Shown here: piece by piece, positions 1-6,902 of the stretch | How positions within the stretch are numbered: the first letter of the stretch is position 1 | Layout of the letters: each line of letters begins with the position of its first letter | Position numbers and translations under genes: made by a program | The notes under the pieces: model-generated | Databases searched by the model: none | What the model saw: only the letters and a program-made list of their open reading frames with translations | What the model was told of the DNA's origin: nothing | Assembly (NCBI GenBank): GCA_947175305.1 | Contig: CAMWMO010000038.1 | Span: 1-8,410, forward strand | DNA from: an uncultured Lachnospiraceae bacterium | Lineage (GTDB): Bacteria > Bacillota > Clostridia > Lachnospirales > Lachnospiraceae | DNA length: 8,410 bases | Reading direction: 5' to 3'

Positions 1-1818
1 TTGAGCGGCGCGACTCCGCTTCTGCCCAGGTAAACCTTAGGAAACTGGGGGAGCCGGTATTATCAATATACCGAGGAAAGCTATCTGGCGCTTCTTCGCC
101 AGTTTCGCGAAAGAAATCTTCCCTTCGCCGTTGCAGTGCTTGACATGGACTGGCATTTGACGGATATTCCGGCGGAATGTGGGAGCGGCTGGACCGGTTA
201 TACATGGAATCCCGACTTCTTTCCTAAGCCGGAGCGCTTTATGGATAAACTTCATGAAATGGGAATGCATGTCACTTTGAATGTTCATCCGGCCGATGGT
301 GTAAGAGTGCATGAAGAGGCCTATCTTCCTATGGCAAGGGAGTTGGGAATTAACTATGAGGAGGGGGACAAAATTCCATTTGATGCCGCAAACAGACAGT
401 TTATGGAGGCCTATTTCAAATATTTACATTATCCGAATGAGGAAAAAGGGGTTGATTTCTGGTGGTTGGACTGGCAGCAGGGAAGCCGCTCCAAAATGGC
501 GGGGGTAGATACCCTTTGGATGTTGAACCATCTCCATTTTCTGGATAATGGTAGAAACAGAAAGAAGCCGCTTACTTTTTCCAGATATGCGGGAATCGGA
601 AGCCACCGTTATCCCGTCGGATTTTCGGGAGATTCCTATTCCACATGGGACTCTTTAGAGTTTCAGCCATATTTTACGGCTAACGCAAGTAATGTTGGGT
701 ATAGCTGGTGGAGCCATGATATTGGTGGTCATCAGGGGGGCTGCCGTGATGACGAACTGGCAGTTAGATGGATGCAGTTTGGTGTTTTTTCTCCTATTAT
801 GCGACTTCACAGTACCGCAAATGAGTTCTATGGGAAAGAACCTTGGAACTACAGTATGGAAGCGGAATGTATTATGAGTGATTTCCTGCAGCTCAGGCAC
901 AGGCTGATTCCTTATCTGTATACGATGAATTACCTGACACATCTGCAGGGACTGCCTTTATTACAGCCAATGTATTATCACCATGATACGGAAGAAGCTT
1001 ACCATGTGCCAAACCAGTATTATTTTGGGACACAGATGATCGTATGTCCGATCACCAAGCCTGTAAGCAGGAGAAGCATGATAGCCGGATTTGATGCCTG
1101 GCTGCCGGAAGGGGATTATTTTGACTTTTTTACAGGGCAGTATTATAAGGGCGGACGCAGAATGAAGCTTTATCGGGGACTGGAATATATTCCGGTACTG
1201 GTGCCGGCCGGCGGAGTGATACCGATGGCAAAAGATTTTATGGAAAGCCATCTGCATAATCCGAAAGAGCTGGAAGTGCATATATTCAATGGTGCAGACG
1301 GTTCTTTTGATCTGTATGAGGATCGGGAAGAGGATGGCAGAGAAGCAGATCCCGTTGTCACACATATTGAGTTTACCTCCGGTAAAACGGCAGGGATTCA
1401 TATGCAGATAGAAGGAGAGCCGGAAGGGGTGATCCCGGATAAGCGGTACTATGATATTCATATCAGGGGAATTGCAGAACCGTCACAGATTGTCTTTACA
1501 GATAATACTTCCGTACAATTCAGTCAAAGTTATGATGTGGAAAGAAAGGAAATCAGTATTCGGTTTTGCGGTGAAAATCTCAGGGATATTAACATTCAGA
1601 TCCGGCTGGGGGACGAAAAAATAATGGTTCCGGATAAAAAGAAAGCTATTTTTGATCTTTTACACCGTGCACAGATTGAGTATTCGCTGAAAGCGGAAAT
1701 TTATGAAGCGGTGTGCAATGAAAAGAATCGGGAAAGGTTAATCGGCAAACTTGTACAAATGGAAATGGATAGTAATTTGCTCGGTGCTGTCGTTGAGCAG
1801 ATTGTTATGGATTGTTAG
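1..1818 (+). pseudogene. GH31 alpha-glucosidase-like protein, 5'-truncated by the window and interrupted by an in-frame stop
   Basis: Glycoside hydrolase family 31 enzymes hydrolyse terminal alpha-linked glucose (or xylose) from oligosaccharides by a retaining mechanism. Counting residues from the GTG at 136, the barrel shows the strand motif LDMDWH (2-7), the sequence WWLDWQQG with the likely nucleophile Asp112, GFSGD with the likely acid/base Asp166, and WWSHDIGGH (about 191-199). A DUF5110-like beta region follows (about 379-490), then a helical tail to 560. The usual family motif is WxDMNE; here the nucleophile is followed by WQQG. The family normally has an N-terminal beta-sandwich, which would lie upstream of the window. 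Bases 1-135 in the same frame clearly encode family sequence (LSGATPLLPR, then TLGNWGSRYYQYTEESY), but a TAA at 31-33 breaks it. No ribosome binding site precedes GTG 136 or ATG 145, and a start there would lose the first barrel strand, so I do not believe in an internal start. The TAG stop lies 15 bp before the chemoreceptor gene, suggesting one transcript. Family assignment is firm; pseudogene status depends on the stop being real; substrate is inferred from the neighbours. Confidence 0.72.
31..33 (+). other. In-frame TAA stop in the GH31 reading frame
   Basis: Frame 1 reads LSGATPLLPR, then TAA, then TLGNWGSRYY. In GH31 relatives this stretch is normally LLPR, an aromatic residue, two residues, GNWWSRY. 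The TAA therefore replaces a Tyr or Phe codon by a single substitution (TAT or TAC to TAA). The second Trp of the WW pair is also changed (GGG for TGG, at 49-51). The frame is the same on both sides, so this is a nonsense change and not a frameshift. TAA is an ordinary stop in this window (5404, 6900, 8135), so recoding is unlikely. Confidence 0.8.
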
Positions 1819-1833
1819 AGATGGAGAAGCGAT

Positions 1834-3918
1834 ATGGGAAAAAGCAAAACAAAGACTATTGAAAGAAAAAGTGTTGAAAGGAACCTGAAAGGGAAGAAAA
1901 CAGGTATACACGGAATTCGATTTAAGATGCTGTCAGCGTTCTTCTTGCCGGTAATCTGTATGGTGCTGCTCGGCACAATTAGTTATCAGAGAGCGTCGGC
2001 GCTTCTTGTGGATAACAGTGTATACGATATGAAACAGACCCTGAACATGTTATCGGAATACTATCAGTCACAGTTTCAGTCCATACAGTCGCTGATGTAT
2101 GAATATTATCAAAACGGAGATTTGAGAGAGTACCTGAAAGGAAGCTATGCGCTTTCCAGTACAAAGGAATTACAGTTTCATAATGCTTCTTTGGATAGTA
2201 TGAAGCACAGATTATGGAGTGATGACCGGCTGAGCAATATTGCTATCGTATCGGAGCATGCGGATTCCATTATGACGAGCAATCCCGGAAACGACAATCT
2301 GTATGAAGCGTTTTCGCAGACAGCAGAAGGCCAGAAGCTGCTAAGTGATAAGAAGCAGTTTCATTGGTTCGGGATAAACGCTGTGCTGGATGAAATGCTG
2401 GGAACCAAGGAGGAAACTTATTTGCTACGTTTGGGAATGGCATTTCCGGATGAAGATGCGTTTGTGATTACGGAGATTACGGAAGATACCATATCAGAAA
2501 TCATGCAGCAATTGGATTTCGGGGAAGGAAGTATAATCGGTATCGGAAGTGCAGACAGGACGGAATTAGTCTATGACGGTGAAAACTGTATGGTGTGTGA
2601 CGGGTTTTTTGCGGATCTGATGTCTGGAGGTGAAGGAGAAAATGAGGTTCTTTACATAGACTATAATGGCGGAGAATACCTCTTTCTGACAGAAAATATT
2701 ATTGGGGATGAGATAACAGCATATGTATTGATACCGTCAAAGCATTTTACGAGCCAGACGGAAGTGATCGGTCAGATTACCATTTCTCTGGTTATTGTGG
2801 CATGCCTGTTAGCGCTCTCTGTCGGCATCCTGTATGCAAGAAGTCTTGGAAACGGGGTTTACCAGATTAATCAGCATTTGGACAGAATTGCAGAAGGTGA
2901 TTTTACGCAACACCTGAATTTAAGACGGAAGGATGAATTGGCAATCCTTGCGGATGGTGTAAATCATATGATGGATAATGTCTGTGTATTGGTTCATGAG
3001 ACAGGAACTGTGGGGAGCGTATTGCTTGATGATGTCCATGAGGTTGCAGATGCGGCACAGAGATTTGTAAGTTTATCAGCCGCAATTAAATCGTCAGTTG
3101 GAGAAATTGAGGCAGGGGTCGGACAGGTAAATGAAAATTCGACAAACAGTCTGCAACAGATGGAGGCATTGTCGTTAAAATTTGAACAGATTAACCAGAA
3201 TACTTCCAGTATTGGCACGGCGACGGATCATACAGTGGAGGCAATCAATGAAGGACTGCTTACGATGCAGGAATTGAATGAAAGAACATCGCAAACGACA
3301 CAGGTGATGGATCAGGTTTCCGCAACTATGCAGCTTTTGCAGGACAGGATCAAAGTAATAGATACCATTGTCGGTGCAATCGATGATATTGCCGGGCAGA
3401 CTACTCTATTATCCCTAAATGCATCGATTGAAGCGGCGCGTGCGGGAGAAGCAGGACGCGGATTCAGTGTGGTTGCGGATGAAATTCGTAAGCTTGCTGA
3501 TCAGTCGATGGTTTCAGCAGGTGAAATCCGCAAAATCATTCAGGAGGTTACTGCGCAGACACAGATGGCAGGAGACTCTGTTGGCGTTGCATTTGCAAGT
3601 GTTGAGAATCAAAAGAGAGCAGTAGAGAAAATGACAAACTCTTTTGATCAGATGGATGAACAGACCCGCACCTTAACTTCTCAAGTACAGGAAATTCTGA
3701 CATATATTCAGAGTATGGAAATTGCAAGAAGGACAACGGAGGAAGCAATCGAGAGCATAGCGTCTGTTGCGGAGGAAACGGCAGCAAGCTCCAGTGATGT
3801 ATACAAAACGACAGAAAATCAATCTACAGAGGCAGTGACATTACAGCGGGCATCCGAACAGATGAGGGAACGGGCAGTAAAACTGCAGCAGGCAATTGAG
3901 AAATTTTCAGTGGAATAG
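1834..3918 (+). CDS. Methyl-accepting chemotaxis protein with extracellular sensor, HAMP and signalling domain
   Basis: Membrane chemoreceptor that would control CheA kinase through a cytoplasmic coiled-coil hairpin. The 694 residues run as follows: a basic cytoplasmic leader (1-30), TM1 (about 32-50), an extracellular sensor of about 260 residues (51-310), TM2 (about 313-334), HAMP (about 335-388, containing RIAEGDFT), and a long helical signalling domain (about 390-690). The hairpin tip is well preserved: IAGQTTLLSLNASIEAARAGE (about 519-539) then GRGFSVVADEIRKLA. The sensor has the size of a double-CACHE or related CACHE domain, but I cannot assign its subfamily or ligand from sequence alone. 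There is no C-terminal CheR-tethering pentapeptide; the protein ends in EKFSVE. The start ATG has a GGAG site at 1823-1826. It lies 15 bp after the GH31 gene and 162 bp before the binding-protein gene, so a role in taxis to the imported sugar is plausible but inferred. No convincing terminator follows it. Confidence 0.95.
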   Translation: MGKSKTKTIERKSVERNLKGKKTGIHGIRFKMLSAFFLPVICMVLLGTISYQRASALLVDNSVYDMKQTLNMLSEYYQSQFQSIQSLMYEYYQNGDLREYLKGSYALSSTKELQFHNASLDSMKHRLWSDDRLSNIAIVSEHADSIMTSNPGNDNLYEAFSQTAEGQKLLSDKKQFHWFGINAVLDEMLGTKEETYLLRLGMAFPDEDAFVITEITEDTISEIMQQLDFGEGSIIGIGSADRTELVYDGENCMVCDGFFADLMSGGEGENEVLYIDYNGGEYLFLTENIIGDEITAYVLIPSKHFTSQTEVIGQITISLVIVACLLALSVGILYARSLGNGVYQINQHLDRIAEGDFTQHLNLRRKDELAILADGVNHMMDNVCVLVHETGTVGSVLLDDVHEVADAAQRFVSLSAAIKSSVGEIEAGVGQVNENSTNSLQQMEALSLKFEQINQNTSSIGTATDHTVEAINEGLLTMQELNERTSQTTQVMDQVSATMQLLQDRIKVIDTIVGAIDDIAGQTTLLSLNASIEAARAGEAGRGFSVVADEIRKLADQSMVSAGEIRKIIQEVTAQTQMAGDSVGVAFASVENQKRAVEKMTNSFDQMDEQTRTLTSQVQEILTYIQSMEIARRTTEEAIESIASVAEETAASSSDVYKTTENQSTEAVTLQRASEQMRERAVKLQQAIEKFSVE

Positions 3919-3959
3919 AAAAAGAGATATTGTTGTGCAGAAGATATAGAAAAAGACAT

Positions 3960-4001
3960 TTGTCAACATTTTTTGTGTAATATTCAAAAACATCTTGACA
4001 A
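3960..4001. repeat. Imperfect inverted repeat overlapping the malE-like promoter -35 box
   Basis: Outer arms TTGTCAA (3960-3966) and TTGACAA (3995-4001) are perfect 7-bp complements. Inside them TTTTTG (3970-3975) pairs with CAAAAA (3985-3990) around a 9-base loop. The two dyads share nearly the same centre (about 3980). The right outer arm contains the -35 hexamer TTGACA. It could be a regulator site, a weak AU-rich transcript end for the chemoreceptor gene (no U-tract follows it), or chance in an AT-rich gap. Confidence 0.5.
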
Positions 4002-4023
4002 GGAAGTGAAGGTAATGTACACT
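3995..4023 (+). promoter_or_regulatory. Sigma-A promoter for the transporter genes
   Basis: A perfect -35 TTGACA (3995-4000) is followed after 17 bp by TACACT (4018-4023), a 4/6 match to the -10 consensus. The predicted start of transcription is near 4029-4031, giving a leader of about 50 bases before the ATG at 4081. A palindromic operator covers the predicted +1. This gives the transporter its own promoter in addition to any readthrough from the chemoreceptor gene. Confidence 0.7.
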
Positions 4024-4026
4024 TAA

Positions 4027-4040
4027 GTTAACCGCTTAAC
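4027..4040. promoter_or_regulatory. LacI-family-like operator at +1 of the transporter promoter
   Basis: GTTAACCGCTTAAC is a near-palindrome with arms GTTAA and TTAAC around a central CCGC containing a CpG step, typical of operators of LacI/MalR-type repressors. It starts four bases after the -10 box and covers the predicted transcription start, where binding would block initiation. The regulator is not in the window, so the family assignment is inferred from shape only. On the other strand the same bases can be read as two GGTTAA direct repeats 8 bp apart, so another regulator class is possible. Confidence 0.55.
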
Positions 4041-4080
4041 CTAGAGCAAAAAATTATATATTATCAGGAGGGAAGTTATT

Positions 4081-5406
4081 ATGAAGTTGAAAAAAGCAGT
4101 TGCGTTACTTTGTACAACCGGTATGCTGATGGGAGTGCTTTCCGGCTGTGGCGGCAGTGATGCAGGAAGCGCAAGCAGTACGACTACTCAGAGTCCGGCT
4201 GACACTGGAAGTTCCCAGGACAGTGCAGATACTGTCGACGCTGGAAATTCTGGTGGTGAGGTCGAAAAGGTCAGCTTGAAAATATGGGCGCCTGAAGAAG
4301 AACAGGAACTTACGCAGAAAATGTGTGAAGCGTTTAACGAAGCGCATCCGGAATTTGACTGCACTTTTGAAATTGCCGTTGTAGGCAACGATGAGTCTAT
4401 TAACAAGCTGGAGACAGATCCCGATCTGGCGGCAGATGTATTTCTGTGTCCTTCCGGGGGGCTTTCCCAGTTAAAAGATGCTGGACTGATTTATCCGATT
4501 ACAGCAAACATCGATGAAGTGAAGCCTTTATATGGTGAGGGAGCAATCGATGCATGTACAAGAGATGATTATTTGTATGGTATCCCGCAGTCTCCCAATA
4601 CTTTCTTTATGTACTATAACAAGAGCATGTACACTGATGATGAGGTGAAGAGTCTGGAAACTATGATGGCCAAGGATTTAGGCAGTGATGTGTATAATTT
4701 CTCCTATACTGTTCATGACTCTTGGTATCTGGAAGCATTCTTCTATGCAGCAGGCTGCACTCTCTTTGGACCGGATGGCGAGGATCCGACAGAATGTTCA
4801 TGGGCCAGTGCGGACGGCGTAGATGCAGTAAACTATGTGATAAACCTTGTCAATAATCCGAAGTACATAGAGGATAGAGACGGTGTTGCCGGCAGTTTGT
4901 TCAAGGAAGGCAAACTGGGAGCTCTGTGTTCCGGTACATGGGCTGATGATGATGGTGCATTCACCGATGCGCTTGGCGATGATTTAGGAGCCTGTGCTCT
5001 TCCCACTATTAATTTAAATGGGAAAGATTGTCAGCTCAGCAACTTTGCTGATTACAGATGTTATGCTGTAAAATCCAGCACTGCACATCCTATGGCAGCA
5101 CAGCTTTTGGCTGAGTATTTAGGCAATGAGGAAAACCAGCTGCAGCGTTATAAGGAGTGTAAGGTTTCGCCTACCTGCCTGTCTTTACAGGAGAGTCCGG
5201 AACTGGCAGACGATGTCGTTACTTGCGGGTTGCTTGCACAGACACAGTTTGCGACTCCTCAGCCTTCCATTTCCCAGATTTCTAATTACTGGACACCGGT
5301 TGCAACTCTGGGTGAGAGTATTTTACAGGGGGATGTTAACTCTACAAATATACAGGAAAGTCTGAATACGGTTGTAGACACCATTCTTTCTACCCTTACG
5401 GAGTAA
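4081..5406 (+). CDS. MalE-like extracellular solute-binding lipoprotein of a carbohydrate ABC importer
   Basis: Captures sugar, probably maltodextrin or another alpha-glucoside, at the outer face of the membrane and hands it to the MalF/MalG permease. The 441 residues start with a lipoprotein signal peptide: KLKK, a hydrophobic core, and lipobox LSGC with lipidated Cys23. A Ser/Thr/Gly/Asp-rich linker (about 24-60) precedes the family 1 binding-protein fold. Family-like stretches include the first strand VSLKIWAPEEEQE (about 64-76), GKLGALCSGTW (about 278-288) and, near the C terminus, YWTPVATLGESILQG. The maltodextrin assignment rests on resemblance to MalE/MdxE proteins and on the adjacent permeases. 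Start choice is clear: AGGAGGG at 4066-4072, 8 bases before ATG. Oddly for an exported protein, it carries 13 cysteines after the lipid-bearing one. It is the first gene of the transporter unit, under the promoter at 3995-4023. Confidence 0.9.
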   Translation: MKLKKAVALLCTTGMLMGVLSGCGGSDAGSASSTTTQSPADTGSSQDSADTVDAGNSGGEVEKVSLKIWAPEEEQELTQKMCEAFNEAHPEFDCTFEIAVVGNDESINKLETDPDLAADVFLCPSGGLSQLKDAGLIYPITANIDEVKPLYGEGAIDACTRDDYLYGIPQSPNTFFMYYNKSMYTDDEVKSLETMMAKDLGSDVYNFSYTVHDSWYLEAFFYAAGCTLFGPDGEDPTECSWASADGVDAVNYVINLVNNPKYIEDRDGVAGSLFKEGKLGALCSGTWADDDGAFTDALGDDLGACALPTINLNGKDCQLSNFADYRCYAVKSSTAHPMAAQLLAEYLGNEENQLQRYKECKVSPTCLSLQESPELADDVVTCGLLAQTQFATPQPSISQISNYWTPVATLGESILQGDVNSTNIQESLNTVVDTILSTLTE

Positions 5407-5436
5407 CAGATTTTGAATGGTAAGTAGTTAAAAAAG

Positions 5437-5494
5437 AGCTGCCTGTGGGAAAGAACGGCGATTGTCTGCGGGCAGCTTCTTCTGGTATTTTTTT
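5437..5494 (+). terminator. Intercistronic hairpin between binding-protein and permease genes
   Basis: Arms AGCTGCCTGTGGG (5437-5449) and TCTGCGGGCAGCT (5465-5477) form 13 pairs, four of them G-U, with a 15-base loop. Seven Ts lie at 5488-5494, about ten bases past the stem. It sits 30 bp after the binding-protein stop and before the permease ribosome binding site. The gap between stem and T-run makes it a weak terminator at best. Such a hairpin could protect the 3' end of the binding-protein message and reduce permease expression, giving an excess of binding protein; that role is inferred from the position. Confidence 0.6.
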
Positions 5495-5519
5495 CGTAAA
5501 GTTCAATGGAGGTAGTAGG

Positions 5520-6902
5520 ATGGAATCTGCAAAAAACAAAGTCAATATACCGGCGCAGGAGAAGAAAAATCCCATATCCATTTTTATAAGAGGCGACATT
5601 TTCACGAAGCTTTCCTTTATCATCTTTGGTCTCTCCAATATAGTCCGTGGTCAGGTGGTAAAGGGACTTATATATCTTGTAGCTGAAATTGCATATATTG
5701 CTTATATGATTCAGTCAGGCGCCAGTAATCTGGTGAATCTGACAACGTTGGGGACGCAGCAACAGGGGATGGTTTTCAATGAGGAAACAGGCATTTTTGA
5801 TGTGGTACAGGGCGACAATTCCATGTTGATTTTGTTACGAGGTGTTGTAACCTGTGTCATAACGGCAGTGTTTATCTGTGTGTGGCTGGTACAACTGTAT
5901 TCGGGGGAACAGGCAAGGCAGATGAAATTGTCAGGGAGAAAGGCACCCGGCATTATTGAGGATGCAAAATCCCTCATGGACGATAATATTCATAAGCTTC
6001 TGCTGGCAGTTCCTGTTGCGGGTCTGCTTATATTTACGGTCATGCCATTAATTTATATGATCTTGATGGCGTTTACCAATTATGACTCTTCGCATCAGCC
6101 GCCCGGAAACCTGTTCACCTGGGTGGGACTTAGGAACTTTACCACAATGATCTCCACCAGCGATATGTTATCCGCAACTTTCTGGCCGATACTTGGCTGG
6201 ACCCTTGTGTGGGGATTTGCGGCAACATTTTCCTGTTATTTCGGGGGCATCTTCCTTGCCATGCTGATCAATTCCAAGGGAATCGGCGGCAAGAAAGTCT
6301 GGAGAACGATTTTTGTCATTACCATGGCGATTCCCGCTTTCATCTCTCTGTTGATTGTGGGTACCATGCTTGGAGAACGGGGCATCCTTAATGTGTTGCT
6401 GCAGCAGTGGGGATTTACAACGCAGGCGCTTCCGTTTTTGACCAATGTTACCTGGGCGCGTGTCACGGTTATAGTTGTCAATATGTGGATCGGTATTCCG
6501 GTGACCATGCTGATGGTAACGGGTATCCTGATGAATATTCCTGCGGAATTATATGAAAGTGCAAAAATTGACGGCGCAAATCCGGTCGTTCAGTTTATCA
6601 AGATTACTTTCCCTTATATGTGGTTTGTGACCACGCCGTATCTGATTTCTAATCTGGTTACTAATTTCAATAACTTCAGTGTTATTTATTTCCTGACTCA
6701 GGGGTATCCCCAGACGATGGATTACTATCAGGCGGGTAAGACAGATTTACTGGTTACCTGGCTGTATAAACTGACCAAAGACAGCAATGATTTCAATCTT
6801 GCAGCGACGATCGGTATCATAATCTTTATCCTTTCCGCTGTATTCTCATTGATTTCTTATTCACGGTCAGGAGCGATGAAGAATGAGGAGGGATTCCAAT
6901 AA
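5520..6902 (+). CDS. MalF-like sugar ABC transporter permease
   Basis: One of the two membrane subunits of a CUT1-type importer. I place the start at ATG 5520 because GGAGGT (5508-5513) precedes it; the frame stays open upstream to a GTG at 5445, but that codon lies inside the hairpin and has no ribosome binding site. The 460 residues carry an N-terminal extension: a hydrophobic region and TM at about 31-64 (RGDIFTKLSFIIFGLSN, then GLIYLVAEIAYIAYM) and a TM at about 102-126. The permease core begins near 159. The EAA loop that contacts the ATPase is visible at about 343-365 (ELYESAKIDGAN, then ITFP). Near the C terminus, AGKTDLLVTWLYKLT closely resembles maltodextrin MalF/MdxF proteins, which is the best evidence for substrate. 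The extended N terminus is common in Firmicutes MalF. The stop codon overlaps the next start (TAATG), implying coupled translation with the MalG-like gene. Confidence 0.92.
   Translation: MESAKNKVNIPAQEKKNPISIFIRGDIFTKLSFIIFGLSNIVRGQVVKGLIYLVAEIAYIAYMIQSGASNLVNLTTLGTQQQGMVFNEETGIFDVVQGDNSMLILLRGVVTCVITAVFICVWLVQLYSGEQARQMKLSGRKAPGIIEDAKSLMDDNIHKLLLAVPVAGLLIFTVMPLIYMILMAFTNYDSSHQPPGNLFTWVGLRNFTTMISTSDMLSATFWPILGWTLVWGFAATFSCYFGGIFLAMLINSKGIGGKKVWRTIFVITMAIPAFISLLIVGTMLGERGILNVLLQQWGFTTQALPFLTNVTWARVTVIVVNMWIGIPVTMLMVTGILMNIPAELYESAKIDGANPVVQFIKITFPYMWFVTTPYLISNLVTNFNNFSVIYFLTQGYPQTMDYYQAGKTDLLVTWLYKLTKDSNDFNLAATIGIIIFILSAVFSLISYSRSGAMKNEEGFQ

Noticed and set aside
961..1461. 166-codon open frame on the - strand
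   Set aside because: It lies wholly inside the GH31 coding region, has no ribosome binding site or recognisable domain, and looks like a shadow of the real frame.
136..1818. A complete 560-residue GH31 protein starting at GTG 136
   Set aside because: No ribosome binding site precedes it, the start would fall in the middle of the catalytic barrel, and in-frame family sequence continues upstream of the TAA.
3915..3956. Direct repeat ATAGAAAAAGA at 3915-3925 and 3946-3956
   Set aside because: Short and A-rich, overlapping a stop codon; easily due to chance in an AT-rich spacer.
3919..4080. CcpA catabolite-repression (cre) site
   Set aside because: No stretch here gives a reasonable match to the cre consensus; the +1 palindrome has different arms.
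5445..5519. Earlier start (GTG 5445) for the MalF-like permease
   Set aside because: It lies within the intercistronic hairpin, has no ribosome binding site, and the added residues do not resemble MalF; ATG 5520 has GGAGGT upstream.
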